Positions 6,536-12,882 of a DNA stretch of 13,592 nucleotides are shown here, in pieces. Location of the stretch: NCBI GenBank assembly GCA_002789615.1, contig PFTO01000168.1, positions 1 to 13,592 on the forward strand. Reading direction: 5' to 3'. Under the pieces are notes generated by a model, which saw only the letters and a list, made by a program, of their open reading frames with translations, was not told the DNA's origin and did no database searches. The stretch is from Acidobacteria bacterium CG_4_9_14_3_um_filter_49_7 (lineage in GTDB: Bacteria; Acidobacteriota; Holophagae; Thermotomaculales; Thermotomaculaceae). Positions within the stretch are counted from its first letter, which is position 1, and each line of letters starts with the position of its first letter. The translations under genes and the position numbers were made by a program.

Positions 6536-6928
6536 ATGTATACAGATACCATCGCGGATATGCTTACAAGAATCCGCAATGCTATTATGGCAAACCACGA
6601 GCGTGTAGAAGTGCCTTCTTCCAGAGTCAAAAAAATGATTATTACGATTCTGAGAGAAGAAGGTTATATAAAGAATTTTAAAGTAGTGGAAGACGAAGGT
6701 AAAGAAAAGATAATTGTCTATCTTAAATATGTCAACGAGGAGCCTGTGATTCGTGGCCTGGATCGGATATCCAAACCGTCCCGGCGAGTATATTCCGGAA
6801 AAGATGACATTCCGGTAGTATTGGGTGGTTATGGTATTGCCATAATCTCCACATCACAGGGCATCATGACAGGGAAGAAGGCCGCTGAACTTGGTATCGG
6901 CGGGGAAGTTCTCTGTAAGGTCTGGTAG
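6536..6928 (+). CDS. rpsH: 30S ribosomal protein S8
   Basis: S8 is a primary binder of 16S helix 21 and, in E. coli, the repressor of the spc operon. The product has 130 residues, as in E. coli. It begins with TDTIADMLTRIRNA and VEVPSSRVKKMI; the C-terminal domain carries RGLDRISKPSRRVY, VLGGYGIAIISTSQGIMT (95-112), whose STSQGIMT is the 16S-binding signature, and ends GGEVLCKVW. The SD is GAGGAGAGGGG just before the ATG. The middle of the gene (6661-6730) is markedly AT-rich (17 G or C in 70 bases) compared with its neighbours, but the coding frame is intact. Confidence 0.97.
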   Translation: MYTDTIADMLTRIRNAIMANHERVEVPSSRVKKMIITILREEGYIKNFKVVEDEGKEKIIVYLKYVNEEPVIRGLDRISKPSRRVYSGKDDIPVVLGGYGIAIISTSQGIMTGKKAAELGIGGEVLCKVW

Positions 6929-6941
6929 GTGGAGGCATAAT

Positions 6942-7481
6942 ATGTCGAGAATTGGAATGAAACCGATTTCGGTACCAACTTCTGTTCAGGTGAACATTTC
7001 ACCTGAGAAAGTGGAAGTTAAGGGACCGAAGGGTGTTCTGGAGACAAGGATTCCGTTCCAGATCCAGGTGGAAGTGAAGGACGGACGGATAATTATTTCC
7101 CGGAACTCCGAAGATAAGCAGACGAAGAGTTTTCACGGGTTGACCCGGGCATTGATTAACAACACGGTTGTCGGTGTTACCGAAGGCTTCAAAAAGCAGT
7201 TGAAGATTATCGGTGTCGGCTATCGGGCTGAAGTAAAAGGTAAAAACCTGGAAATGCAGCTTGGTTTTTCCCATCCGGTCATCTTTCCGATACCGGAGGA
7301 TATTACGATCAGTGTGGAACCGAAGGAGAACCTTATTACTGTGGAAGGAATTGACAGGCAGCGGGTCGGTGAAATCTCAGCCGTTGTCCGCCGCTTCCGG
7401 AAACCCGACGCGTATAAGGGTAAGGGAATCCGTTACCTGGACGAACGCATCAGCCTGAAGGCCGGTAAAACAGGCGCCTAA
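6942..7481 (+). CDS. rplF: 50S ribosomal protein L6
   Basis: L6 sits near the GTPase-associated region of the 50S subunit (sarcin-ricin loop and L7/L12 stalk base) and is made of two similar domains. From ATG 6942 it has 179 residues (E. coli 177). MSRIGMKPISVP, VEVKGPKGVLE and the LTRALINNTVVGVTEGFKK segment lie in the first domain; LKIIGVGYRAEVKGKNLEMQLGFSHP (IGVGYRAEVKG, LQLGFSHP-like MQLGFSHP) and PDAYKGKGIRYLDE in the second. The frame runs open upstream into rpsH to a TTG at 6891, but GGAGG at 6931-6935, 6 bases before ATG 6942, and the canonical N terminus decide the start. Confidence 0.97.
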   Translation: MSRIGMKPISVPTSVQVNISPEKVEVKGPKGVLETRIPFQIQVEVKDGRIIISRNSEDKQTKSFHGLTRALINNTVVGVTEGFKKQLKIIGVGYRAEVKGKNLEMQLGFSHPVIFPIPEDITISVEPKENLITVEGIDRQRVGEISAVVRRFRKPDAYKGKGIRYLDERISLKAGKTGA

Positions 7482-7492
7482 GGGAGGAATAT

Positions 7493-7858
7493 ATGAGGTT
7501 TAAATCTACAAACGAAAGACGGTTGCACGTCAAGAAAAAAATTCGAAAAAAAATCAACGGCAATGCAACTTGCCCGCGTCTGGCTATTTACAAGAGCCTG
7601 AATCACATATATGTGCAGGCAATTGACGACAGACAGGGAGTGACCCTTGCTGCTGCTTCCACTCTGGACGGGAACCTGAAAGAAAAGGTGAAGTTTGGAG
7701 GAAATGTGGAAGCGGCCAAGCTGGTGGGGTCGTTGATAGCGGAGAGGCTTCTCGAGAAGAAAATCGACACCGTGGTTTTTGACCGGGGTGGTTATGTCTA
7801 CCACGGCAGGATCAAAGCCCTGGCCGATGCAGCCCGTGAAAAGGGCCTGAAGTTTTAG
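7493..7858 (+). CDS. rplR: 50S ribosomal protein L18
   Basis: L18 binds 5S rRNA together with L5. The product has 121 residues (E. coli 117). After a very basic N terminus (RRLHVKKKIRKKINGN), the motifs RLAIYKSLNHIYVQAIDD, LAAASTL, GNVEAAKLVGSLIAERLLEK and the C-terminal FDRGGYVYHGRIKALADAAREKGLKF (FDRGGYVYHGRIKALADAAR) are all family-defining. GGGAGG at 7482-7487 precedes the ATG. The YHGRIKALADAAREKGL end is the typical 5S-contacting terminus. Confidence 0.97.
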   Translation: MRFKSTNERRLHVKKKIRKKINGNATCPRLAIYKSLNHIYVQAIDDRQGVTLAAASTLDGNLKEKVKFGGNVEAAKLVGSLIAERLLEKKIDTVVFDRGGYVYHGRIKALADAAREKGLKF

Positions 7859-7873
7859 GAAGGGGAGGACCAG

Positions 7874-8386
7874 TTGGCTTTCATGAGAAAACAACGTGAA
7901 GAAGAAAAGGAATTTCAGGATAGAGTGGTCCACATCGGTCGTGTCACCAAGGTTGTTAAAGGCGGAAAGAATTTTAGCTTTAACGCTTTGGTGGTGATAG
8001 GCGATGAAAAAGGCAAGGTCGGGTATGCACTCGGCAAGGCCCTTGAGGTGCCCGCTGCTATCCGGAAAGGTGTACAGAAGGCAAAGAAGGAAATGGTAGA
8101 TGTGGCATTCAAAGGTCACACCATTCCCTATGAAGTGTGGGGCCGTTTTGGCGCCGCCAAGGTAATGCTGCGGCCTGCAAAACCCGGTACCGGTGTTATT
8201 GCGGGGGCGGCAGTTCGTGCCATTGTGGAAACTGCGGGGATTCGGGACATCGTGACCAAATGTTACGGTTCCACCAATCCTCATAATGTGGTCAAGGCGA
8301 CTTTTGATGCGCTACTGCAGCTTGAAAATCCGGAAAGGATTCTGGAGAAGCGGTTTGGTCGGGACAGGGATGAGGTTCAGAAATGA
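7874..8386 (+). CDS. rpsE: 30S ribosomal protein S5
   Basis: S5 lies on the solvent side of the 30S subunit; it affects accuracy and mRNA unwinding, and its small loop is the site of spectinomycin-resistance mutations. From the TTG start it has 170 residues (E. coli 167). It shows EKEFQDRVVHIGRVTKVVKGG (EFQDRVVHIGRVTKVVKGG), FNALVVIGDEKGKVGYALGKA, and the second domain VMLRPAKPGTGVIAGAAVRAI and GSTNPHNVVKATFDAL. Residues 27-32 (VVKGGK) form the spectinomycin loop and look wild type. TTG 7874 is chosen because GGAGG (7864-7868) lies 5 bases away; an ATG at 7883 would lose three residues and sit 14 bases from the SD. The stop overlaps rpmD by four bases. Confidence 0.94.
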   Translation: MAFMRKQREEEKEFQDRVVHIGRVTKVVKGGKNFSFNALVVIGDEKGKVGYALGKALEVPAAIRKGVQKAKKEMVDVAFKGHTIPYEVWGRFGAAKVMLRPAKPGTGVIAGAAVRAIVETAGIRDIVTKCYGSTNPHNVVKATFDALLQLENPERILEKRFGRDRDEVQK

Positions 8387-8595
8387 GCGCAGCAAAGAAA
8401 AAACAGAAAACCCTTACCATTCAGCAGGTGAAGAGCGGAATCGGGCGGCCTGAGAAGCACAAGAAAGTTCTTAAGAGCCTTGGATTCACACGGTTAAATC
8501 AGGTTCGCGAGCTAGCGGATGCTCCGCAGATCAGGGGTCAGATCGGAAAAATTCCGCATCTGGTAGTAATCCTGGGCGAAGAAGATGCCAAGTAG
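8383..8595 (+). CDS. rpmD: 50S ribosomal protein L30
   Basis: L30 is a small 50S protein on the solvent face. The product has 70 residues, longer than E. coli L30 (59), with a lysine-rich N-terminal extension (SAAKKKQK) and a few extra C-terminal residues. The core LTIQQVKSGIGRPEKHKKVLKSLGF (IQQVKSGIGRPEKHKKVLKS) and the LADAPQIRGQIGKIPHLVV end (the typical D-x-P-x-x-R-G-x-I) identify it. The ATG overlaps the rpsE stop as ATGA, with GAGG (8372-8375) 7 bases upstream, so S5 and L30 are likely coupled. L30 is absent from several phyla, so its presence is a mild lineage clue. Confidence 0.95.
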   Translation: MSAAKKKQKTLTIQQVKSGIGRPEKHKKVLKSLGFTRLNQVRELADAPQIRGQIGKIPHLVVILGEEDAK

Positions 8596-8607
8596 TGGGG
8601 TGAAAGT

Positions 8608-9054
8608 ATGAAAATGAATGAATTGATGCCGAACGAAGGCGCCACAAAGACGCGGAAACGGGTCGGGCGGGGTCCAGGCTCCGGATTAGGGAAGACCGCC
8701 GGCCGTGGCCACAAGGGACAGAAGTCCCGTTCCGGCTATTCAAGGCGCTTCGGTTTTGAAGGCGGCCAGATGCCGTTGGTGCGGCGCGTGCCGAAACGGG
8801 GATTCAAAAATCCTTTTGCGAAAGAATATGTCCCTATCAACCTCTCTATGCTGAAGGTGTTCGCTGATCAGGAGGTGATAGCAATAGAGGACCTGATTCG
8901 CAAAGGTTTAGTAAAGAACATCAAAGACGGAGTGAAAATCCTGGGTTATGGGGAAGTTGAACGCGCAGTGACTGTGAAAGCCCATAAATTCAGTAAGTCT
9001 GCACGAGAGAAAATCGAGAAAGCAGGGGGCACCTGCGAGGTACTTGAGCTGTGA
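8608..9054 (+). CDS. rplO: 50S ribosomal protein L15
   Basis: L15 is a late-binding 50S core protein with a long basic N-terminal extension threaded into 23S rRNA. The product has 148 residues (E. coli 144). The extension holds KRVGRGPGSGLGKTAGRGHKGQKSRSG, seen as GRGPGSGLGKTAGRGHKGQK (20-39), then FEGGQMPLVRRVPKRGF (50-66). The C-terminal globular part has VKILGYGEVERAVTVKAHKFS and ends with ARSG-like SAREKIEKAGG. A GGGGTGA SD at 8597-8603 supports ATG 8608; an in-frame ATG at 8614 would fit the family equally well, so the first two residues are uncertain. The stop overlaps the secY GTG. Confidence 0.95.
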   Translation: MKMNELMPNEGATKTRKRVGRGPGSGLGKTAGRGHKGQKSRSGYSRRFGFEGGQMPLVRRVPKRGFKNPFAKEYVPINLSMLKVFADQEVIAIEDLIRKGLVKNIKDGVKILGYGEVERAVTVKAHKFSKSAREKIEKAGGTCEVLEL

Positions 9055-10430
9055 AAGACCTATTCCGCAACATATGGAAAATTGAAGAACTGCGAAAAAG
9101 GCTCCTCTTCACTTTTTTCATGCTGTTTGTCTATCGTATCGGGGCTCACGTTACCATCCCCGCGATTAATCTGACAGCATTGCTGGGTTGGTTTGACTCT
9201 CAGAAAAGTTCTGTGCTGGGGTTTCTGGATATGTTTTCCGGGGGGGCGTTCCGAAACGCATCTATCTTTGCCCTGGGAATCATGCCCTACATTACCGCAT
9301 CCATTCTCCTTGAATTGCTGACGGTGATGGTCCCCTATCTGGAAAGGTTGAAAAAGGAAGGGGAACAGGGACGGAAAAAAATCACCCAGTACACCCGTTA
9401 TCTGACGCTTGTGTTCGCATTTCTCCAGGCGTTTGGTATTGGTAAACTGCTGGAATCCCTTCAGAGCCCGTCCGGAGCCCATATTGTAACCAATCCCGGT
9501 TTCGGATTTCAGGCACTGACCATTCTGACAATGGTTACCGGTACTGTGGTAATTATGTGGATTGGTGAACAGATTACAGAGCGGGGTATCGGGAACGGAA
9601 TTTCTCTGATCATTTTCTGGGGCATCATTGTCGGGTTACCGAAAGCGATTGTGTCCCTGATCATTGATTTGAATAACGGAGATATGTCGCTACTTGTATT
9701 AATTGCGCTTCTGGCTCTGATGCTCGCTGTAACGGCGGCAGTTGTGTTTTTTGAAAGTGGTCAGCGCCGGGTCCCGACCCACTACGCGCGCCGGGTTCAG
9801 GGCATGCAGGGCGGCGCGGGTCAGAGCAGTTATCTGCCGTTGAAGGTAAACGTTTCCGGGGTTATCCCCATCATCTTTGCCCAGGCACTTGTCATGTTCC
9901 CTCAGACGTTGGCTCAGATGTTTCAGTCTGCCAAGGTGAACAAGATTCTGTCCTATTTCGGGTATGGAATGCCGATGTATATATTGATTTACATCGTTGC
10001 AATTGTGTTTTTTACCTTTTTCTATACATCAATTATTTTCAACCCTGTTGATACGGCGGACAACCTGAAAAAATACGGAGCGTTTGTTCCCGGCGTCCGA
10101 CCCGGGAAGGCCACTGCGGAATATCTGGATGTGATTTTAACCCGGTTAACATTCTGGGGTGGAATTTACCTTTGTGTCGTTTCCATCATTCCGATGATAT
10201 TGATGAGTGGAATCCATCTGGAAGCCACTCCGTTTATCGGTAAATACCTGGAAAAAATCATACCGGAGTTCATTACAAATGGTATGGGTCTGCAGTTTTA
10301 CTTTGGCGGCACCTCACTGCTCATCGTAGTGGGTGTGGCAATGGAGTTTGTCTCCCAGGTTGAATCTCACCTCTTGATGCGTCACTATGACGGCATCATG
10401 AAGAAAGGAAGAGTGAGGGGACGCAGATGA
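9051..10430 (+). CDS. secY: Protein translocase channel subunit SecY
   Basis: SecY is the pore of the Sec translocon in the inner membrane; with SecE/SecG and SecA or the ribosome it exports proteins and inserts membrane proteins. The product has 459 residues (E. coli 443) with ten hydrophobic segments, roughly at 18-38, 70-94, 115-135, 155-173, 182-204, 213-234, 266-288, 306-330, 366-388 and 413-434. Motifs are DMFSGGAFRNASIFALGIMPYI (plug region, near 60-81; core FSGGAFRNASIFALGI), GEQITERGIGNGISLI, GQRRVPTHYARR, YLPLKVNVSGVIPIIFA, FNPVDTADNLKKYGAFVPG and VESHLLMRHYDG. The cytoplasmic loops at 236-264 and 331-362 are where SecA and ribosomes bind. The GTG start overlaps the rplO stop (GTGA); GAGG at 9037-9040 is 10 bases away. 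Confidence 0.96.
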   Translation: MKDLFRNIWKIEELRKRLLFTFFMLFVYRIGAHVTIPAINLTALLGWFDSQKSSVLGFLDMFSGGAFRNASIFALGIMPYITASILLELLTVMVPYLERLKKEGEQGRKKITQYTRYLTLVFAFLQAFGIGKLLESLQSPSGAHIVTNPGFGFQALTILTMVTGTVVIMWIGEQITERGIGNGISLIIFWGIIVGLPKAIVSLIIDLNNGDMSLLVLIALLALMLAVTAAVVFFESGQRRVPTHYARRVQGMQGGAGQSSYLPLKVNVSGVIPIIFAQALVMFPQTLAQMFQSAKVNKILSYFGYGMPMYILIYIVAIVFFTFFYTSIIFNPVDTADNLKKYGAFVPGVRPGKATAEYLDVILTRLTFWGGIYLCVVSIIPMILMSGIHLEATPFIGKYLEKIIPEFITNGMGLQFYFGGTSLLIVVGVAMEFVSQVESHLLMRHYDGIMKKGRVRGRR

Positions 10431-11089
10431 ATCGCGCTAAGGTTGTTTTTCTTGGGGCACCGGGTACCGGAAAGGGTACTCAGGCAAAAAAGTTAAGTGC
10501 GAAATTTGGCTTGCCCCATGTTTCAACCGGTGATATACTGCGTGATGCTGTCAAAAAGGGGACTGAGCAGGGTTTGAAGGCGAAAGCCGTCATGGACCGT
10601 GGCGATCTGGTCCCCGATGAAGTTATACTGGGAATCGTAGAAAACCGGCTTGTTAAACCCGACTGCGCAAAAGGGTTTCTGTTGGACGGTTTCCCCCGTA
10701 CGTTGGTCCAGGCCGAGGCCTTTGACAAGTGGGATTCGGTCAATTGCGCAATTCAGATTGATGTGCCGGATGATGTGCTGGTAAAAAGACTGGTGCTGCG
10801 AAGGACCTGTCCGTTGTGCGCAGCCATGTATCATCTGGAATATCAACCTCCCAGGTCACAGGGCGTGTGCGACAAATGTGGCACAGCCCTTGTGCAGCGG
10901 GAAGATGACAGGGAAGATGTGGTAAAGAGCCGCTTTCAGGTTTATATGGAAAAAACAGAGCCCCTGATCGGCTATTACCGGCAAAAGGATGTGCTCCACA
11001 ATGTGAATGGAAATCGGGATGTTGAAACCGTGTTTTCGGAAATTGTTCAGATTGTGGAAGCAGTGGGTGAGATGAATGACGAAGGATAG
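10427..11089 (+). CDS. adk: Adenylate kinase, zinc-lid long form
   Basis: Adk interconverts ATP + AMP and 2 ADP in the cytoplasm. The 220-residue length is that of the long bacterial type (E. coli 214). The P-loop GAPGTGKGT is at 10-18; STGDILR (33-39) and the GFPRT block (88-92) bind AMP; the LID at about 125-162 carries CPLC (128-131) and CDKC (148-151), the four-cysteine zinc site of Bacillus-type enzymes instead of the hydrogen-bonded set in E. coli; DDREDVVKSR follows with the catalytic arginines. The ATG overlaps the secY stop as ATGA. It sits between secY and infA, a common bacterial place, but without the usual neighbour map. The end overlaps infA by 14 bases. Confidence 0.97.
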   Translation: MNRAKVVFLGAPGTGKGTQAKKLSAKFGLPHVSTGDILRDAVKKGTEQGLKAKAVMDRGDLVPDEVILGIVENRLVKPDCAKGFLLDGFPRTLVQAEAFDKWDSVNCAIQIDVPDDVLVKRLVLRRTCPLCAAMYHLEYQPPRSQGVCDKCGTALVQREDDREDVVKSRFQVYMEKTEPLIGYYRQKDVLHNVNGNRDVETVFSEIVQIVEAVGEMNDEG

Positions 11090-11300
11090 TGACAAACTTG
11101 AAGTAAAAGCAGTGGTTATCGAACGACTGCCCAACGCGATGTTTCGTGTGGAACTTGAGGGAAATAATTATCAGCTGCTGGCGCACATTTCAGGAAAGAT
11201 GAGGAAGTATTTTATCAGAATCCTGCCCGGGGATAAGGTCATGGTGGAAATTTCACCTTACGATCTTACACGCGGGCGCATTGTTTATCGTTTTAAGTAA
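11076..11300 (+). CDS. infA: Translation initiation factor IF-1
   Basis: IF-1 is an OB-fold protein that occupies the 30S A site during initiation and helps IF-2 and IF-3. The product has 74 residues (E. coli 72). NAMFRVELEGNNYQLLAHISGKMRKYFIRILPGDKVMVEISPYDLTRGRIVYRFK reads as a complete IF-1 (landmarks FRVELEG, LAHISGKMRK, ILPGDKVMVEISPYDLTRGRI). The ATG at 11076 is inside adk and gives MTKDSDKLEVKAVV, slightly different from the usual MAKEDxIEVEG start. GGTGAG at 11066-11071 is a plausible SD, which also places infA under coupling to adk. No other in-frame start fits as well before LEVKAVV. Confidence 0.95.
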   Translation: MTKDSDKLEVKAVVIERLPNAMFRVELEGNNYQLLAHISGKMRKYFIRILPGDKVMVEISPYDLTRGRIVYRFK

Positions 11301-11312
11301 GTGGGGTGAACC

Positions 11313-11426
11313 ATGAAAGCAAGACCGTCTGTTAAAAAGATTTGCAGAGACTGCAAGATCATTCGGAGAAAAGGTGTTGTCCGTGTGATTTGCAAGAATG
11401 GCAAGCACAAGCAGAGACAGGGATAA
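11313..11426 (+). CDS. rpmJ: 50S ribosomal protein L36, zinc-binding form
   Basis: L36 is the smallest ribosomal protein; it stabilises 23S rRNA below the L7/L12 stalk base. The ATG at 11313 (SD GGGGTGA, 11302-11308) opens a 37-codon frame ending in TAA 11424-11426: MKARPSVKKIC, then RDCKIIRRKGVVRVIC, then KNGKHKQRQG. Cys11, Cys14, Cys27 and His32 form the C-C-C-H zinc site, so this is the zinc-containing version; a zinc-free paralogue might exist elsewhere. It occupies the usual site between infA and rpsM. The gene is too short for many gene finders but is unambiguous. Confidence 0.97.
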   Translation: MKARPSVKKICRDCKIIRRKGVVRVICKNGKHKQRQG

Positions 11427-11438
11427 TGGAGGTTCCAA

Positions 11439-11813
11439 TTGGTTAGAATCGCTGGTATAGACCTGCCGGACAATAAGCGGGCCGAGATTGCATTGACCTA
11501 TATTTTTGGAATCGGTCGAAGCCATTCCAACATGATTCTGGATGAAGCTGGTGTGGACAAGAGCCAGCGGATGAAGGATCTGACAATGGACGAGGTTTCT
11601 ACTATTTCAAAGATTATTCAGGACAAGTATGTCGTGGAAGGGGACTTGCGGAAGCAGGTTCAAATGGATGTGAAGCGCTTGATGGAAATTAACTGCTATC
11701 GAGGTATCCGCCACAAACGTAGACTCCCCTGCCGTGGGCAACGCACACATACGAATGCTCGGACAGTTCGCGGTAAGCGTTCGGTTGTCGTAGGCAAGAA
11801 GAGAAAAAAGTAG
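11439..11813 (+). CDS. rpsM: 30S ribosomal protein S13
   Basis: S13 lies in the 30S head, contacts P-site tRNA and forms a bridge to the 50S subunit. The product has 124 residues (E. coli 118). It begins VRIAGIDLPDNKRAEIAL (IAGIDLPDNKR), has the helix-two-turn-helix with YIFGIGRS, and ends in the classic RGIRHKRRLPCRGQRTHTNA (88-107) plus RTVRGKR and a basic tail that reaches the tRNA. TTG 11439 is the start: GGAGG at 11428-11432 is 6 bases upstream, and no ATG or GTG precedes the conserved R-I-A-G. It opens the alpha block, where S4 acts as repressor in E. coli. Confidence 0.95.
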   Translation: MVRIAGIDLPDNKRAEIALTYIFGIGRSHSNMILDEAGVDKSQRMKDLTMDEVSTISKIIQDKYVVEGDLRKQVQMDVKRLMEINCYRGIRHKRRLPCRGQRTHTNARTVRGKRSVVVGKKRKK

Positions 11814-11824
11814 GGGACTGAAAA

Positions 11825-12220
11825 ATGGCAAAAAGAAAAGCAACTAAATCAACAAAGCGCAAGGTTAAAATCCAGGTGCCTCATGGTCTGGCTAGTATCC
11901 AGTGCACATTTAACAACACACTGGTGACCATTAGTGACCCGAAGGGCAATGTACTGTGCTGGTCTTCAACCGGCCGGAACAAGTTTAAGGGTTCAAGGAA
12001 AAACACACCGTACGCGGCCCAGATTACTGCAACGGAAGCTGCCACTGAGGCGCTTGACTACGGTATGTCGAGTATTGATGTTCGAGTAAAAGGCCCGGGT
12101 GTCGGACGAGAATCTGCAATTCGGGCGCTGCAGGCTGTCGGTCTGTCAGTCAAGTCAATTAAAGACGTGACACCGATCCCACACAATGGGTGTCGGCCAC
12201 CGAAACGCAGAAGAGTCTGA
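11825..12220 (+). CDS. rpsK: 30S ribosomal protein S11
   Basis: S11 is a 30S platform protein at the E site, next to S7 and the mRNA exit. The product has 131 residues (E. coli 129). GLASIQCTFNNTLVTISDPKGN (ASIQCTFNNTLVTISD), WSSTGRNKFKGSRKNTPYAA (WSSTGRNKFKGSRK) and TPYAAQITATEAA come first; the end VKGPGVGRESAIRAL, then TPIPHNGCRPPKRRRV is diagnostic. Asn121 in HNG is equivalent to the asparagine converted to isoaspartate in E. coli S11. The SD (GGGGA near 11813-11817) is weaker than at most genes here. The gene follows rpsM after 11 bases. Confidence 0.97.
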   Translation: MAKRKATKSTKRKVKIQVPHGLASIQCTFNNTLVTISDPKGNVLCWSSTGRNKFKGSRKNTPYAAQITATEAATEALDYGMSSIDVRVKGPGVGRESAIRALQAVGLSVKSIKDVTPIPHNGCRPPKRRRV

Positions 12221-12242
12221 CAGATGTTGAGGAGGAATTAAC

Positions 12243-12869
12243 GTGGCAAGATATACAAATGCAGCTTGCAGGCTGTGTAGAAGAGAAGGCATGAAGCTGT
12301 ACCTGAAGGGGGAGCGCTGCTTCAAGGATAAATGCGCGATGGAGCGTCGGCCGTTCCCCCCTGGCCAGCATGGACAGCGGTCTCGTCCGCCTATCGGCTA
12401 TGCAGCCCAGCTTCGCGAAAAAGAAAAGGTAAAAAGAATCTACGGTGTATTGGAACGGCAGTTTCGGAAATACTACGAAATCGCCTCCCGGAAGAAAGGT
12501 GTTACGGGCGAAATCCTGCTGGGAATGTTGGAAAGACGGCTGGATAACGTTGTGTATCGCCTTGGCTTTGCGTCTTCCAGGCGTCAGGCCCGCCAATTGG
12601 TAAACCACGGGCACATTGTTGTGGATAACCGTAAGGTAGATATTGCTTCTTTTCAGGTAAAGGAAGGTCAGGAAATTCAGGTTCGGGAAAAGAGCCGCAA
12701 GAACCCTTTCATTGAAGAATCAGTGAAAACGGCAAAGGGCCGTGGATTGCCGGAATGGTTGGAACTGAATCCCGAGGAATTCAAGGGTGTGGTAAAAGCA
12801 ATGCCGAAACGCAGTGACATTGCCATGGATATTCAGGAACAGCTGATTATCGAACTTTACTCGAAATAA
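12243..12869 (+). CDS. rpsD: 30S ribosomal protein S4, zinc-binding form
   Basis: S4 nucleates 30S assembly by binding the 16S five-way junction, lines the mRNA entry tunnel and can repress the alpha operon. The product has 208 residues (E. coli 206). It starts at GTG 12243 with GGAGG (12231-12235) 7 bases upstream, giving MARYTNAACRLCRREG. Cys9, Cys12, Cys26 and Cys31 reproduce the zinc site of Thermus and Bacillus S4, which E. coli lacks. KCAMERRPFPPGQHG follows. The S4 RNA-binding domain spans about 98-160 (RRLDNVVYRLGFASSRRQARQLVNHGHI, read as RRLDNVVYRLG, RQARQLVNHGHI). The protein ends with LPEWLELN and MPKRSDI, then IQEQLIIELYSK, as in most bacteria. Confidence 0.97.
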   Translation: MARYTNAACRLCRREGMKLYLKGERCFKDKCAMERRPFPPGQHGQRSRPPIGYAAQLREKEKVKRIYGVLERQFRKYYEIASRKKGVTGEILLGMLERRLDNVVYRLGFASSRRQARQLVNHGHIVVDNRKVDIASFQVKEGQEIQVREKSRKNPFIEESVKTAKGRGLPEWLELNPEEFKGVVKAMPKRSDIAMDIQEQLIIELYSK

Positions 12870-12882
12870 GTTGAGGTGACTG

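Noticed and set aside
6891..6941. Upstream TTG start giving L6 a 17-residue extension
   Set aside because: It lies inside rpsH, has no supporting SD, and the canonical SRIGMKP start at 6942 has GGAGG 6 bases upstream.
7478..8284. Long minus-strand open frame (268 codons) opposite rplR and rpsE
   Set aside because: It lies wholly opposite two certain ribosomal protein genes, resembles no family I know, and is what the codon pattern of the plus-strand genes produces in the opposite frame.
11427..11442. Small symmetric sequence at the rpsM start (TGGA-GGT-TCCA and palindrome CCAATTGG), considered as an S4 operator
   Set aside because: The stem is only four pairs and the palindrome has no loop. 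The S4 target in E. coli is a large pseudoknot, for which there is no room before rpsM except inside rpmJ.
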